Notes: generated from the letters alone by a model not told the origin. Shown: positions 24,637 through 33,421, counted from the first letter of the stretch. The stretch is 64,000 bases of DNA from Planctomycetota bacterium (GCA_014193115.1 BJHQ01000005.1:114982-178981), one strand, 5' to 3'. A program made the numbers and translations.

Positions 24637-25995
24637 TCATGCGCGCCGCCCCTGCTCGACCAGGCCGAGGACGGCGCAGGCGGCTTCCTCAAGCAGCTGC
24701 TCGCGGCGCTGAGCGGCGCGGTGGAGCAGCGCATGCACGACCAGCAGGGGAATGGCGACGATCATTCCGGCCTGGGTGGTGATCAGCGCTTCGGAGATGC
24801 CGCCGGACAGCGATTTCGCATTGCCTGAGCCTTCGGCGGCGATGACGCTGAACAGGTCGATCATGCCGGTGACGGTGCCGAGCAGTCCGAGCAGCGGAGC
24901 GATGCCGGCCAGCACGAGCAACGCCGGCAGGCCGCGGTGGAGCTTGCCGCCTTCGGCGATCAGCACCTGTTCAACCGCGGCCTCCCTGGCCTCGCGGGGA
25001 CGATCCCGGGCTTCGAGTCCGACGCGCAGGATGCGGTCGAGCGGGGTCGATCCGGCTGCGACCTGAGCCGCCGCGCCACCGGGATCCGTCGTCGCCAGGC
25101 TGGCGATGGTCAGCAGCCGCCGAGGCGAGACGCCGCGTCGGATCAGGTCGATCGCGCGGATCACGGCGATGCCCAGGCCGATGGCCAGCACCGCCAGGAT
25201 CGGCCAGATGAAGAACCGACCGGCTTTGATCCAATGCACCAACGAAAATGCCGGAGGCTCACTCCGATTCGCCGCCCGACCGTCAGGATCGAGGGGAATA
25301 CCGGCATTTTTCGGCAGCACCGGTCCGGTCACACGCCAGCCGCCATCGATCGTCCGGGCCAGCAATCCCGACGAACGCGCCTCGCCGCCCAGCGCCACCG
25401 CCCGGGCCTCGCCGAGGCGCAGCACCGGAGCGCTGACCAGCGCACCATCTCGCGCGATGATGGTCAGGTCGCTCTGCTGGCGTTCGAGCTTCGCTGGCAA
25501 GGCCGCGAGCCGGCGTTCCACAGCGGCGATGGCGGCTTCCAGGCGTTCCAGCGGTGGCTGGTCGGACAGCTTGCGGCGTTCGCTCTCGCCCAGCCGGGCA
25601 GCGACCGTCGCCCGATCGACCACGGCGGCGACTTGGGATGCGGATTTCCGAGCATCTGACTGGCGGCGGAGCCATTCGGCGTCGGCCAGGGCACGACGGC
25701 GTTCAGCCCCGCTCAAGCGTTCCCGGGCGGCCTCGGCCGCGGCCAATGCAGTTTGCAGGTCGCGGCTCAGCGTCACGCGCTCCGCCGTGATCGCAGCCCG
25801 GGCCTCGGCCAGGGAAGTCTCGGCGGCGACGCGGGCGGCTTCGGCGCTGGCGGAGGGGGCTGCGGCGGCGGCCGGTTCTCCGGCGCTGACCACACTGGCC
25901 AGTCCGACGAGCAGAAGCAGGACGAACCGCCAAGACGCCACGACGCCAAGCGGAATCAGCAAGGTTTTTTTGTTGCCGATGGTGGCGGGCCTCAT
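24637..25995 (-). CDS. Large MotA/TolQ/ExbB-family protein (TtpC-like)
   Basis: 452 aa. A signal/anchor region is followed by a long exported coiled-coil segment (residues about 40-170, e.g. EAARERLSGAERRRALADAEWLRR cut at its ends). A TM helix follows at about 245-265, then a C-terminal ExbB-like channel domain with VLAGIAPLLGLLGTVTGMID and GGISEALITTQAGMIVAIPL. This architecture, followed by a second short ExbB, is that of TtpC in the Vibrio TonB2 system, where it is needed for energy transfer. The ATG overlaps the DUF3450 stop. Part of the N-terminal hydrophobic region (IPLGVVASWRF) is encoded by a repeat B copy. Confidence 0.86.
   Translation of the reverse strand: MRPATIGNKKTLLIPLGVVASWRFVLLLLVGLASVVSAGEPAAAAAPSASAEAARVAAETSLAEARAAITAERVTLSRDLQTALAAAEAARERLSGAERRRALADAEWLRRQSDARKSASQVAAVVDRATVAARLGESERRKLSDQPPLERLEAAIAAVERRLAALPAKLERQQSDLTIIARDGALVSAPVLRLGEARAVALGGEARSSGLLARTIDGGWRVTGPVLPKNAGIPLDPDGRAANRSEPPAFSLVHWIKAGRFFIWPILAVLAIGLGIAVIRAIDLIRRGVSPRRLLTIASLATTDPGGAAAQVAAGSTPLDRILRVGLEARDRPREAREAAVEQVLIAEGGKLHRGLPALLVLAGIAPLLGLLGTVTGMIDLFSVIAAEGSGNAKSLSGGISEALITTQAGMIVAIPLLVVHALLHRAAQRREQLLEEAACAVLGLVEQGRRA
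25924..25952. repeat. Repeat B copy encoding part of the TtpC-like signal region
   Basis: GAACCGCCAAGACGCCACG followed by ACGCCAAGCGG. Read on the minus strand it supplies LGVVASWRFV of the hydrophobic N-terminus. Confidence 0.65.
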
Positions 25996-26753
25996 GGCCG
26001 GGCCTCGGGCAGCAGCACGACGGCCGGCGCGGAGCGGCCCTCGGCGATCGCGATGGCGCGGTGGATGGCGTCGCGCTGGCCGGGCTCGGCGACCTCGCTG
26101 AGCCGCAGGGTGCCGGATTCCATCTGGGCGGTGCCCGCACCGGCACCGTCGAGGGCTTCCCACCACCCGGCTGCTCCTGACACCCGGAGAAGTTTGACTG
26201 CCTGTGTTTTATCGTCCTTTTTTCCGGTGACGACCTCGACGGCGACCTCGGAGGCGGCGCGTTCGCCGGCATCGATCCGCGCCACTGCGGCGTCAAAGGG
26301 TTCGGTCGTGTCGCTGGTCGACCCGGTCAGCGTGCCCGGTGGGAAGCGAAGTCGGAGCTGGTCGAGCTGGGCGTTCAGCGCAGCGCCAGCGTCAGCCAGG
26401 CGCTGGCGCAGGCGGTCGAGGTCACCCTCGATGCCGCTGGCGGTCAGCTTGCCCTGCGCGGTTTTTTCCGCTTGTTCGGCAGCGATCGCCGCTGCTTCCA
26501 GCCGGGTGGCCTCGGCCTTGGCGCCATCGACCAGCGCTTTCAGCCGCTCGCGGTCCGCCTGCCAGTCCGCCTGGGCCGCAGCGAGGGCTTGGCGGGCGGC
26601 GTTGGCGGCGCGCAGGTGCTCGAGCGTCGCTTGGACGGCAGTCGCAGGTCCGGCCTGAACCGCGCTGTCAGCAGCATGCGCCGCCATGAACGAACATATC
26701 CCGGTGACGATGACGAGGATCGCCCGAGAGCGCTGCTGAGCTGGCCATGCCAT
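25992..26753 (-). CDS. DUF3450-family periplasmic protein
   Basis: 253 aa. A signal peptide (AILVIVTGICSFMAAHAAD) is followed by a coiled coil (about residues 40-150: AQADWQADRERLKALVDGAK, LDRLRQRLADAGAALNAQLD). The C-terminal beta domain includes VKLLRVSGAAGWWEALDG and QRDAIHRAIAIAEGR. DUF3450 proteins are the usual first gene of TonB2/TtpC clusters, and this copy holds that place. The ATG at 26753 gives an intact signal peptide; the extra upstream codons lie in the gap. Confidence 0.82.
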   Translation of the reverse strand: MAWPAQQRSRAILVIVTGICSFMAAHAADSAVQAGPATAVQATLEHLRAANAARQALAAAQADWQADRERLKALVDGAKAEATRLEAAAIAAEQAEKTAQGKLTASGIEGDLDRLRQRLADAGAALNAQLDQLRLRFPPGTLTGSTSDTTEPFDAAVARIDAGERAASEVAVEVVTGKKDDKTQAVKLLRVSGAAGWWEALDGAGAGTAQMESGTLRLSEVAEPGQRDAIHRAIAIAEGRSAPAVVLLPEARP

Positions 26754-26833
26754 GATCGGCAGGCTAGGGGACAGCGACCGATCCGACAACGAGAGAACCG
26801 GGAAGTTTCGCCGCGGGCGAGGCAACAACGACC

Positions 26834-28429
26834 TCACGAGCGGTCCGTTGGCGGCTCAGTCGGCGAGTCGCTTTTCCGTCGCGGCCACAGCCGGTCGATC
26901 ACCAGGGGGATCGCGGATAATGGCAACAAGACCAGCACCAGCGCCACGCCCCACCACGGCGCCGGTTGGCCGCCGTGACGGATCGCGGCGAAGCCGCTGC
27001 GCGCCGCCAGCCACGATCCGGTGATCGCGAGCAGCACTGCAGCGACACAGCCAAGCGCACACAGCAGCCGGTTCACCTCGCCGAAATAGCGGCCCATGTG
27101 GATCGACACGCCGAAGGCCGCCGGCGCCGCGAACCGGCCGCGATCGGCCGGAGTCCGCTCATCGACCAGCCGACCATCGCCGGCATCAAGCCAGACCGTG
27201 CGGGTGGTCTCCGGCGGATGGCCCATCGGCGTGCTCAGCCGCCAAGTGCCGTTGGCGGTGCTCGGGGCGCGGATCGAGAACGGCGGCGACAGGCCGAGGG
27301 CTTGGGCTCGGAGCAGGGCTCCGGGGTAATCCATGCTGCTGGGCAGCCCGCTGACGCTCTTGGGCCGGTGCATCCACGACGGCGTCGCGTTCTGTCCGTC
27401 GAGCGCTGCCACCACACGGCTGTGGATCGCACCCCACACCTCGGTCCAGGGCAGAGCCGACAGCGTCAGGAACAGCAACGGGGCTGCGCCGGCCAGCCCG
27501 ATCCAACCATGCCACGAGGCCAGGATCAAGGTGCGGCGGGTGCGCCACCACCAGATCAGACCGCTGAGGGCGAGCAGCAGGCCCCAGCCGGCGGCGAATT
27601 CGGCAATGAGCCGGCCGGTGGTCCCGATCAGCAGATTGCGATGGATGCGGATCGCCCAATCGGTCAGGCGCTCGGCATCGGCGACGACGGCGACCACGGC
27701 GCCGTTGCCGGGATCGACGAAGGCGCTGGCCGCTGTGCCATCGGCACGCTTCAAGCGGATTTCGAGGCAGCGATCGCCGCCGTGGACCAGGACCTCGGTG
27801 ATCGTGGAACCAGTTGGCAGCGCCGATGCTGCTGGGAATGCCGCGCTTGCTGGGAATGCCGAGCCTGCTGGGAGCGCCGAGCGCCAGCTCGGCAGGGCTT
27901 GGTTTGCGCTGTGATTATCGGAGGCAGAACCCTGCTGGACGGGAGACGATGCGTTGGGCTCAGACGACACGGCCGAGCTGGCGCTTGCTGGGAGCGCCGA
28001 GCGCCAGCTCGGCTGGGTTTGGTTTGCGCTGTGATTATCGGAGGCAGAACCCTGCTGGGCGTGAGACGATGGGTTGGACTCAGACGACACGGCCGAGCTG
28101 GTGCTTGCTGGGAGCGCCGAGCGCCAGCTCGGCAGGGCTTGGTTTGCGCTGTGATCATCGGAGGCAGAACCCTGCTGGGCGGGAGACGACGTGTTGGTCT
28201 CAGACGACACGGCCGAGCTGGCGCTCGGCGCTCCCAGGGCCGAGCTGGTGCTCGGCGCTCCCACGGCCGATGCACGTGGGATGCCATGGAGCGCCGCGTC
28301 GATCTCTGGCTGATAGAGATAAATGAGCCCGGTGCTGGCCAACGTGGCCAGCACCGGAGCGCACAGGATCCCCATCAGCGGATGCCACCGCCACAGCATC
28401 AGCCAGGGCTTGGCAGGAGCTTCGGCCAT
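26834..28429 (-). CDS. PepSY-associated TM protein (iron-uptake type)
   Basis: 531 aa inner-membrane protein of the PepSY_TM family, which accompanies TonB receptors and is thought to aid periplasmic reduction or processing of imported metal chelates. TM segments: LMGILCAPVLATLASTGLIY, LLLALSGLIWWW, IGLAGAAPLLFLTLSAL, LLCALGCVAAVLLAITGSWL and VALVLVLLPLSAIPLVI. PepSY-like features are WRWHPLMGI, RIHRNLLIG and IHMGRYFGEVNRLL. The loop after TM1 contains three 40-residue Ser/Ala-rich repeats encoded by a 120-bp tandem array; without it the size would be normal. It begins 3 bp after the receptor stop. Confidence 0.86.
   Translation of the reverse strand: MAEAPAKPWLMLWRWHPLMGILCAPVLATLASTGLIYLYQPEIDAALHGIPRASAVGAPSTSSALGAPSASSAVSSETNTSSPAQQGSASDDHSANQALPSWRSALPASTSSAVSSESNPSSHAQQGSASDNHSANQTQPSWRSALPASASSAVSSEPNASSPVQQGSASDNHSANQALPSWRSALPAGSAFPASAAFPAASALPTGSTITEVLVHGGDRCLEIRLKRADGTAASAFVDPGNGAVVAVVADAERLTDWAIRIHRNLLIGTTGRLIAEFAAGWGLLLALSGLIWWWRTRRTLILASWHGWIGLAGAAPLLFLTLSALPWTEVWGAIHSRVVAALDGQNATPSWMHRPKSVSGLPSSMDYPGALLRAQALGLSPPFSIRAPSTANGTWRLSTPMGHPPETTRTVWLDAGDGRLVDERTPADRGRFAAPAAFGVSIHMGRYFGEVNRLLCALGCVAAVLLAITGSWLAARSGFAAIRHGGQPAPWWGVALVLVLLPLSAIPLVIDRLWPRRKSDSPTEPPTDRS
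27866..28225. repeat. Three tandem 120-bp units within the PepSY gene
   Basis: The sequence repeats with an exact 120-bp period (27866, 27986, 28106), giving three near-identical units of 40 codons. Each unit begins with a repeat A hairpin (CTGGGAGC then GCCGAGC-GCCA-GCTCGGC) and ends CACGGCCGAGCTGG. Two inverted A copies follow at 28212-28238 and 28239-28266. On the protein level the unit reads PSWRSALPAS..SSAVSSE, then a QQGSASD..SANQ stretch. The period keeps the frame. Confidence 0.92.
28212..28266. repeat. Two adjacent inverted repeat A copies bordering the 120-bp array
   Basis: GCCGAGC-TGGC-GCTCGGC then GCTCCCAGG, followed at once by GCCGAGC-TGGT-GCTCGGC and GCTCCCACGG. Both are in the opposite orientation to the copies inside the array, so the array is bracketed by inverted copies. 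Confidence 0.8.
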
Positions 28430-28431
28430 GG

Positions 28432-30513
28432 TCAGAAACTCCATTCCAGGCCGGCGCTGAACGAGCGCCCGTCGCCGGGATTGAAGAGCGCCTGGGTTTC
28501 CACGGGTTGCAGCGGGTTGGCGATGCCGGTGGTCGCGGCATAGGTCTCGTCGGTCAGGTTGCGGCCTTCGACGAACACCTGCGGACCGCCGGCCGGTTTC
28601 CAGCCCAGACGGAGGTTGAGCAGCACCACGCCATCGGCGCGTTGGCGATGGAGGTAGTCCACCGGCCAGCCGCTCTGCCATTCAAGTCCCGGGGCGACCG
28701 ACCATCCACCTGCGGATTCCCAGCGGATTTCGCCACGGCCGTGATGGGCGGGCAGGCCCGGCAGCTGACGATCGCCATAGACCGCATCGCCGTCGAAGCG
28801 GAACCAGCCATAGGTATAGGTCAGGTCGACGGTGAGCGCGTCATCCTGCACGGCGAGGCTGCGGAAGGGTGTCACCGCCACGCCGAGTTCCAGTCCGGCG
28901 TGGATGGTCCGGTCGGCGTTGATCGTCTGGGTCAGGCCGGGAGCGGTCTGGAAACTGAGGTATTCACCGCGCAGCCACGACCAATAGCCGGCCACGTCCC
29001 AGCGCACCGCGTCGTTCAATGAGCCGCGGGATCCGGCCTCGACCGTCCACGCGGTCTGGTCGCGCAATCCACCTTGGGGCCGGGTCTGGCCGCTCGGATC
29101 GCGCTGCACGTATTCGGCGAAGCTGGGCGGCTCGGCGCTGCGCGCGGCGTTGGCGAAGAGCTGAAGGTCTTCCGCTTTCCACAGCAGGCCGATCTTCGGA
29201 TTGGCCTCGCGCCAGTTGCGCGACGCGGATTGATCGCCATTGGCCAGGAAACGGTCCTCGAAATCTCGCCGGGTGGTAAACGCTTGGACGCCGAGCACGC
29301 TCCACAGTTTTCCGACCCAGGCGTGGCGCCACTCGGCGAAGCCTTCGAGGTGGCTGGCGGTCTGCACCGCATCCGCCTGTTGCGCGCCACGGACGTGCCC
29401 GAATGCGCCGATATAGCCGTATTGCAGCGCGATGGTCCGACCGTGCAGCGCGGTGACTCCGGCGACCACCCGGTTGCCTTGACCGAACCAGTCGGCGCTG
29501 TTGTCGAGGCGCAAGTTGGCTGCGACATCATCGCTGTCCTGCTCAATCAGGGCGAAACCCAAGGGATGGAACAGCTCTTTGCGCACATAACTGGCGCCGA
29601 TCTCGGTCTGCCATCCGCCGAGATCCACCACCACGCGATCGGCGATGCGGTACAGCGGATAATCGCGCTTGGTGTCGCGCTGGCGGCTGCCGGCATTGAC
29701 CCGGGTGGGGTCGGCTTTCAGGTCGGCCTTGGTCAGGCTGCCCGGCAGTTCGGAATCGCTCTTCGAAAACCCCAGGAACAACCGGTTTTCCGCCCGATCA
29801 CCCAGCCGCAGGCCGACATTGGCGTGAATCCGCTGATTATTTTGTTCCGACTGCACCCGGAACCCATCCTGGTGGCTGGCGACGGCGCCGACCCAGCCAT
29901 CCAGGGTTTCGCCGGCGAAAGCGCCGGTCACCGCCGCCTTGACGTAGCCGAAGCTGCCGCCTTCGATCCGTCCGCGCAGGGCCGGTGCGGTCCGTCCGGT
30001 GGGCGAGACGAAATCGATCGCACCACCCAGGGTGCCTGCGCCCCGTTCAAGGGCATTGGCGCCGCGCCAGACCTGGGCGTGGTCGAGGAGTAGCGGATCG
30101 AACGCCTGGAAATCGCCGCCGCCATCCGCCTGATTCAGGGGCTGGCCATCGTGAAGCAGCTGCAAACCGCGCAGATGGAAGGTGCGTTGCAGGCCGCTGC
30201 CGCGGATCGACAGGCGGGATTCCTCGGAGCCAAAGCGGGGCTGGACCAGCACACCGGGGGCGCCGGCGAGCAGATCGCGCAAGGTCGCGGTGCGGCCACG
30301 GCGAATCTCGTCCTGGCCGATCACCGAACCGCCGCCTGCCTGGCCATCAAGAGCGATCTTGGCTGATTCGGTGGTCGAGGTCGTCTTCGCCGGTTGGTCG
30401 GTGGTGACCACCACAGCGCTGGTCGCTGGCTCGGCAGCGGTCAGGGCAGGACTATACCCGATGAGGCTGGCAAGTGACGGGACGAGGATGGAGAGGGAGT
30501 TACGGAAGGACAT
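28432..30513 (-). CDS. TonB-dependent outer-membrane receptor (FecA-like)
   Basis: 693 aa. A signal peptide is followed by a plug domain (GQDEIRRGRTATLRDLLAGA, SRLSIRGSGLQRTFHLRG, VWRGANALERGAGTLGGAID). A 22-strand-type barrel ends in an aromatic residue (AGLEWSF). The layout LRDLLAGAPGVLVQPR and the LRGLQLLHDG loop match siderophore receptors of the FecA/FhuA branch. The linked PepSY gene and the complete TonB2-type engine downstream support Fe-chelate import. The 259-bp gap upstream shows no riboswitch I recognise, only a CGGGCA/TGCCCG dyad at about 30526-30538. Confidence 0.9.
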   Translation of the reverse strand: MSFRNSLSILVPSLASLIGYSPALTAAEPATSAVVVTTDQPAKTTSTTESAKIALDGQAGGGSVIGQDEIRRGRTATLRDLLAGAPGVLVQPRFGSEESRLSIRGSGLQRTFHLRGLQLLHDGQPLNQADGGGDFQAFDPLLLDHAQVWRGANALERGAGTLGGAIDFVSPTGRTAPALRGRIEGGSFGYVKAAVTGAFAGETLDGWVGAVASHQDGFRVQSEQNNQRIHANVGLRLGDRAENRLFLGFSKSDSELPGSLTKADLKADPTRVNAGSRQRDTKRDYPLYRIADRVVVDLGGWQTEIGASYVRKELFHPLGFALIEQDSDDVAANLRLDNSADWFGQGNRVVAGVTALHGRTIALQYGYIGAFGHVRGAQQADAVQTASHLEGFAEWRHAWVGKLWSVLGVQAFTTRRDFEDRFLANGDQSASRNWREANPKIGLLWKAEDLQLFANAARSAEPPSFAEYVQRDPSGQTRPQGGLRDQTAWTVEAGSRGSLNDAVRWDVAGYWSWLRGEYLSFQTAPGLTQTINADRTIHAGLELGVAVTPFRSLAVQDDALTVDLTYTYGWFRFDGDAVYGDRQLPGLPAHHGRGEIRWESAGGWSVAPGLEWQSGWPVDYLHRQRADGVVLLNLRLGWKPAGGPQVFVEGRNLTDETYAATTGIANPLQPVETQALFNPGDGRSFSAGLEWSF

Positions 30514-30772
30514 GGAGGATCCTGACGTCGGGCAGTGCCCGGACGGCCGCAGTGATCGACTGCGCGCTCAGCGCTGGCGAATCACGGGCAAGCGTGGTTG
30601 GGATCCGTCGTGCCTGCGATCAGCAGAAACCGGTCAGCAGAGGGCCGACGATCTCGCGACAGGCAGCGACGGGATGCCGGCGGAGCGAAACAGCGTTCGT
30701 CCAGAAGCCGGCGCGGATCGACGCTGGTGCCACCCGCCGGACATCGGTGGGTGGCGCCACGTCGACAACGAT

Positions 30773-31168
30773 TCAGACCCGCGGCGGCGGCAATTCGGGA
30801 GCGACGGCCAAGCGCAGAGCCAACGGGTCGGGCTCAGGCGACAGCACCGTGGCGATCGGACTGGCATGGATGGCGGGAACAACCTGCACTGGCGGCAAGG
30901 CGTCGGTCGAGGCTTTCTTCAGGACCAGATTTTTCCCAGGCTCAGGAGCCGAGGGCTGTTGCGTGGGGTCATCCCCGAGCCGGCTGGCCAAGCGGCACAG
31001 CTGGCACGGCGTACTGCCATCGAAGGTGCTGGCGACAGCCGCAGCCACCGGTCGCTCGGACAGACGTTCCGCGAGCATCATGCTCCAACCGACGACCTGC
31101 ACCGCGGCCGGGCCGATGCCGACCAGCAGGGCGAGCGCGATGGCGACGATGGGGCGGGCGAGGAACAT
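30773..31168 (-). CDS. Small exported CxxC protein upstream of the TonB receptor
   Basis: 131 aa, no family recognised. The N-terminal hydrophobic segment (FLARPIVAIALALLVGIGPAAVQVVG) is a signal peptide or anchor. The motif STPCQLCRLASR then gives a CxxC pair, and a Pro-rich C-terminus ends PPPRV. It is the first gene of the nine-gene minus-strand run. The layout hints at a periplasmic redox or metal-binding accessory to the uptake system, but that rests only on the CxxC and location. Confidence 0.55.
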   Translation of the reverse strand: MFLARPIVAIALALLVGIGPAAVQVVGWSMMLAERLSERPVAAAVASTFDGSTPCQLCRLASRLGDDPTQQPSAPEPGKNLVLKKASTDALPPVQVVPAIHASPIATVLSPEPDPLALRLAVAPELPPPRV

Positions 31169-31191
31169 CGCTGGCGCGGCAGACTGGTGTG

Positions 31192-31226
31192 GATTTCAAT
31201 AATGCTAGAGAGAATAACAGGGACCT
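31192..31226 (-). promoter_or_regulatory. AT-rich promoter/operator candidate for the uptake gene run
   Basis: An isolated AT-rich block (TTCAATAATGC, then AGAGAATAACAGGG) lies 24-58 bp upstream of the first minus-strand gene, in DNA that is otherwise GC-rich. Read on the minus strand it holds TATTCT and CATTATTG words. A Fur-type site would make sense for iron-uptake genes, but it does not match a Fur box well. Confidence 0.3.
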
Positions 31227-31342
31227 CTGGAACATGTGTGGCGCGATGGCCAAGCCATGCTGCTATTTCATCGCAAGGGTCAGTGACCAGAGGCGACGAC
31301 GATGAGGCACGACGCGGTCAGGAACAGAGCGGCCTCAGCAGT

Positions 31343-31972
31343 TCATGCTCCGCGCACCGTCGCCAGCTTGGCCATGATCCGGCGGGCAGCGGTTTCAATC
31401 TCGGCTGGCGAACCTTTGGCCAGGTTGCCGCCCATGCCCACCGCGACCACGCCGGCGGCGAACCATTCACCGAGGTTGTCCTCGCTGACCCCGCCGGTGG
31501 GCATCAGCGGGATGTCGGGCAGTGGGCCGCGCAGGGCTTTGACATAGTCGGGTCCGACCAGGCTGCCGGGGAACAGCTTGATGCAGGTCGCGCCGGCTTT
31601 CCACGCGGCGACGATCTCGGACGGAGTGATGGCGCCGGGTAGCATCGGCAAAGCGAGCTGGCGTCCGCGGGCGATCAGTTCGGGATCGGTGTGCGGGCTG
31701 ACCGCATAGGTCGCGCCGGCAGCGTGGGCGGCCTCCAGTTCAGCGATGGTGCGCACCGTGCCGACGCCGATGGCGGCGGTGGCCGGGGCTGAACGCGCCA
31801 GCCGGGCGATGGCTGATGGGCAATCCGGCGTCGAATAGGTGATTTCGATCCCGAGCACGCCGCCGCGGATCAGGGCCTCGGCCATGGCCACGGCAGCGTC
31901 GGCGGAGGCGCCACGGATGACGGCGACGACGCCGATGCGGCGGAGGGTGGTCAGGAAGGGGGTCTCAGGCAT
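31343..31972 (-). CDS. KDPG / 4-hydroxy-2-oxoglutarate aldolase
   Basis: 209 aa class I aldolase of the Entner-Doudoroff type, cleaving 2-dehydro-3-deoxy-phosphogluconate (or related acids) to pyruvate plus an aldehyde. Visible are [37 protein letters not shown] and the Schiff-base Lys in [19 protein letters not shown], ending [15 protein letters not shown]. The ATG at 31972 is preferred over an upstream TTG. It stands alone between the uptake genes and the glutaminase gene. Confidence 0.92.
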   Translation of the reverse strand: MPETPFLTTLRRIGVVAVIRGASADAAVAMAEALIRGGVLGIEITYSTPDCPSAIARLARSAPATAAIGVGTVRTIAELEAAHAAGATYAVSPHTDPELIARGRQLALPMLPGAITPSEIVAAWKAGATCIKLFPGSLVGPDYVKALRGPLPDIPLMPTGGVSEDNLGEWFAAGVVAVGMGGNLAKGSPAEIETAARRIMAKLATVRGA

Positions 31973-32117
31973 GGCGGCAAGCAACCGTGGCCGCTGCCGG
32001 GGTCAAGCCGGTGGCTGGCTGTCGCCTGGAACCTGGCCCATCCGGCTGGTTGCCGGATGGACGCCCCGCCCACGATGCCGCGAACAGCCGGGCGAACCCG
32101 TCCGCCGCCAGCCACGC

Positions 32118-32696
32118 ATGATCACCGTCATCGACAACTACGACAGCTTCACCTGGAACCTGGTCCAGTACCTGTGGGAACTGGGGGCCACCGTGACCGT
32201 GGTGCGCAATGACGAACGCACCGTGGAACAGATCCTCTCCGACCGGCCGTCCCAGGTGCTGATCTCCCCCGGGCCGTGTTCACCGAGCGAAGCCGGCATC
32301 AGCCTGGCGATGGTGACTGCCGCGGCCAAGGCCGGCCTGCCGCTGCTTGGCGTGTGCCTTGGTCACCAATCCATCGGCCAAGCCCTGGGCGCCCGGGTGC
32401 GCCGGGCCGATCGGCTGATGCACGGCAAGACCAGCCGGATCGTCCACGATGGCCACGGCGTCTTCGCCGGCCTGCCCAGTCCGTTCACCGCCACCCGCTA
32501 CCATTCGCTGGTGGTCGATGATCTGCCCGCTGACCTGGTGGCCACCGCCCACAGCGAGGACCAGCACGAGCTGATGGGCCTGCGCCATCGCACGCTGCCG
32601 ATCGAAGGCGTCCAGTTCCATCCGGAAAGTTTCCTGACCGAGCACGGTCACGCGATGCTCCGCAATTTCCTGGCGTTTTCCGGGGCGCCAGGATGA
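32118..32696 (+). CDS. Anthranilate / aminodeoxychorismate synthase glutaminase subunit (TrpG/PabA)
   Basis: 192 aa class I glutamine amidotransferase that feeds ammonia to TrpE or PabB. The triad is present: Cys in [16 protein letters not shown], and His and Glu in [14 protein letters not shown]. It begins [18 protein letters not shown], with [11 protein letters not shown] matching the PabA/TrpG branch. The partner synthase is not in the window, so the tryptophan versus folate role is open. It overlaps scpB by 4 bp. Confidence 0.92.
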   Translation: MITVIDNYDSFTWNLVQYLWELGATVTVVRNDERTVEQILSDRPSQVLISPGPCSPSEAGISLAMVTAAAKAGLPLLGVCLGHQSIGQALGARVRRADRLMHGKTSRIVHDGHGVFAGLPSPFTATRYHSLVVDDLPADLVATAHSEDQHELMGLRHRTLPIEGVQFHPESFLTEHGHAMLRNFLAFSGAPG

Positions 32697-33421
32697 GCGA
32701 CGATCCCGAACTGGCCGCGCCAGCGTCTGGATCAGTTGGCCAAACGGCTGGTTCGAACGGCCAAGCGGCCGAGCCAATCGTCCAGTCGGCTGGTCCAGAC
32801 GGCCAGTCGGCCGGGCCAGTCGGCCAGTCGGCTGGGCCAGTCGGCCAGTCGGCCGAGGACGACGTCGCCGAAAACGCCATTCCGCTGGCGTCGGATCTGC
32901 CAGCGCGGGAATTGCGCCGGGCGGTGGAGGCCCTGCTGTTCATCGCGACCAAGCCGATGACCGCCGCCAAGCTGGCCGACTGCTTGCCCGGCGTCAGTGA
33001 AAACCACCTGACCGGCCTGCTCGAAGGGCTGGCGGCGCGCTACGACCATGAGGACCGCGGCTGGGAGCTGCGCCGCATCGCCCACGGCTGGCAGCTGATG
33101 ACCAGGCCGGCCTGCCACGCCTGGGCCCGGCAGCTCGATCGCAAGGAATTGCCGACGAAATTGTCGAAGGGCGCCCTTGAGACCCTGGCCATCGTGGCGT
33201 ATCGCCAGCCGATCACCCGCGGCGACATCGAAGACATCCGCGGCGTGCAGTGCGCGCCGGTGCTGCGCCAGCTGATGGACCTGCGCCTGGTCCAGGTCAC
33301 CGGACGGGCTGAGAAAGTCCTCGGTCAGCCGCTGCTGTACGGCACCACCGAGCAGTTCCTCTCGCGCTTCGGGTTGTCGACCCTCGACGGCCTGCCCCGC
33401 GCCCACGAGTTCGGACGATGA
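32693..33421 (+). CDS. scpB: Segregation and condensation protein ScpB with repetitive N-terminus
   Basis: 242 aa kleisin-partner of SMC, needed for chromosome compaction. The winged-helix core starts near residue 70 ([24 protein letters not shown]). It includes [25 protein letters not shown] and [22 protein letters not shown], which are diagnostic. The first ~60 residues are a low-complexity G-x-x-GQSAG run encoded by a degenerate ~15-bp tandem repeat (32738-32858). Such an extension is not part of the ScpB fold. The ATG overlaps the upstream glutaminase stop. Confidence 0.92.
   Translation: MSDDPELAAPASGSVGQTAGSNGQAAEPIVQSAGPDGQSAGPVGQSAGPVGQSAEDDVAENAIPLASDLPARELRRAVEALLFIATKPMTAAKLADCLPGVSENHLTGLLEGLAARYDHEDRGWELRRIAHGWQLMTRPACHAWARQLDRKELPTKLSKGALETLAIVAYRQPITRGDIEDIRGVQCAPVLRQLMDLRLVQVTGRAEKVLGQPLLYGTTEQFLSRFGLSTLDGLPRAHEFGR
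32738..32858. repeat. Degenerate ~15-bp tandem repeat in scpB (GGCCAGTCGGC words)
   Basis: Repeated GGCCAGTCGGCTGGGCCAGT-like words encode GPVGQSA units. The copies drift from a divergent left end (TGGCCAAACGGCTGG) to near-identical right-hand units, the pattern expected of slippage expansion. Confidence 0.8.

Noticed and set aside
27866-28225. CRISPR-like repeated structure
   Set aside because: Units are contiguous 120-bp near-identical repeats without unique spacers, in frame inside a gene, and there are no cas genes.
30514-30772. Riboswitch (e.g. cobalamin) upstream of the TonB receptor
   Set aside because: No conserved riboswitch core words were seen on the minus strand; only a short CGGGCA/TGCCCG dyad.
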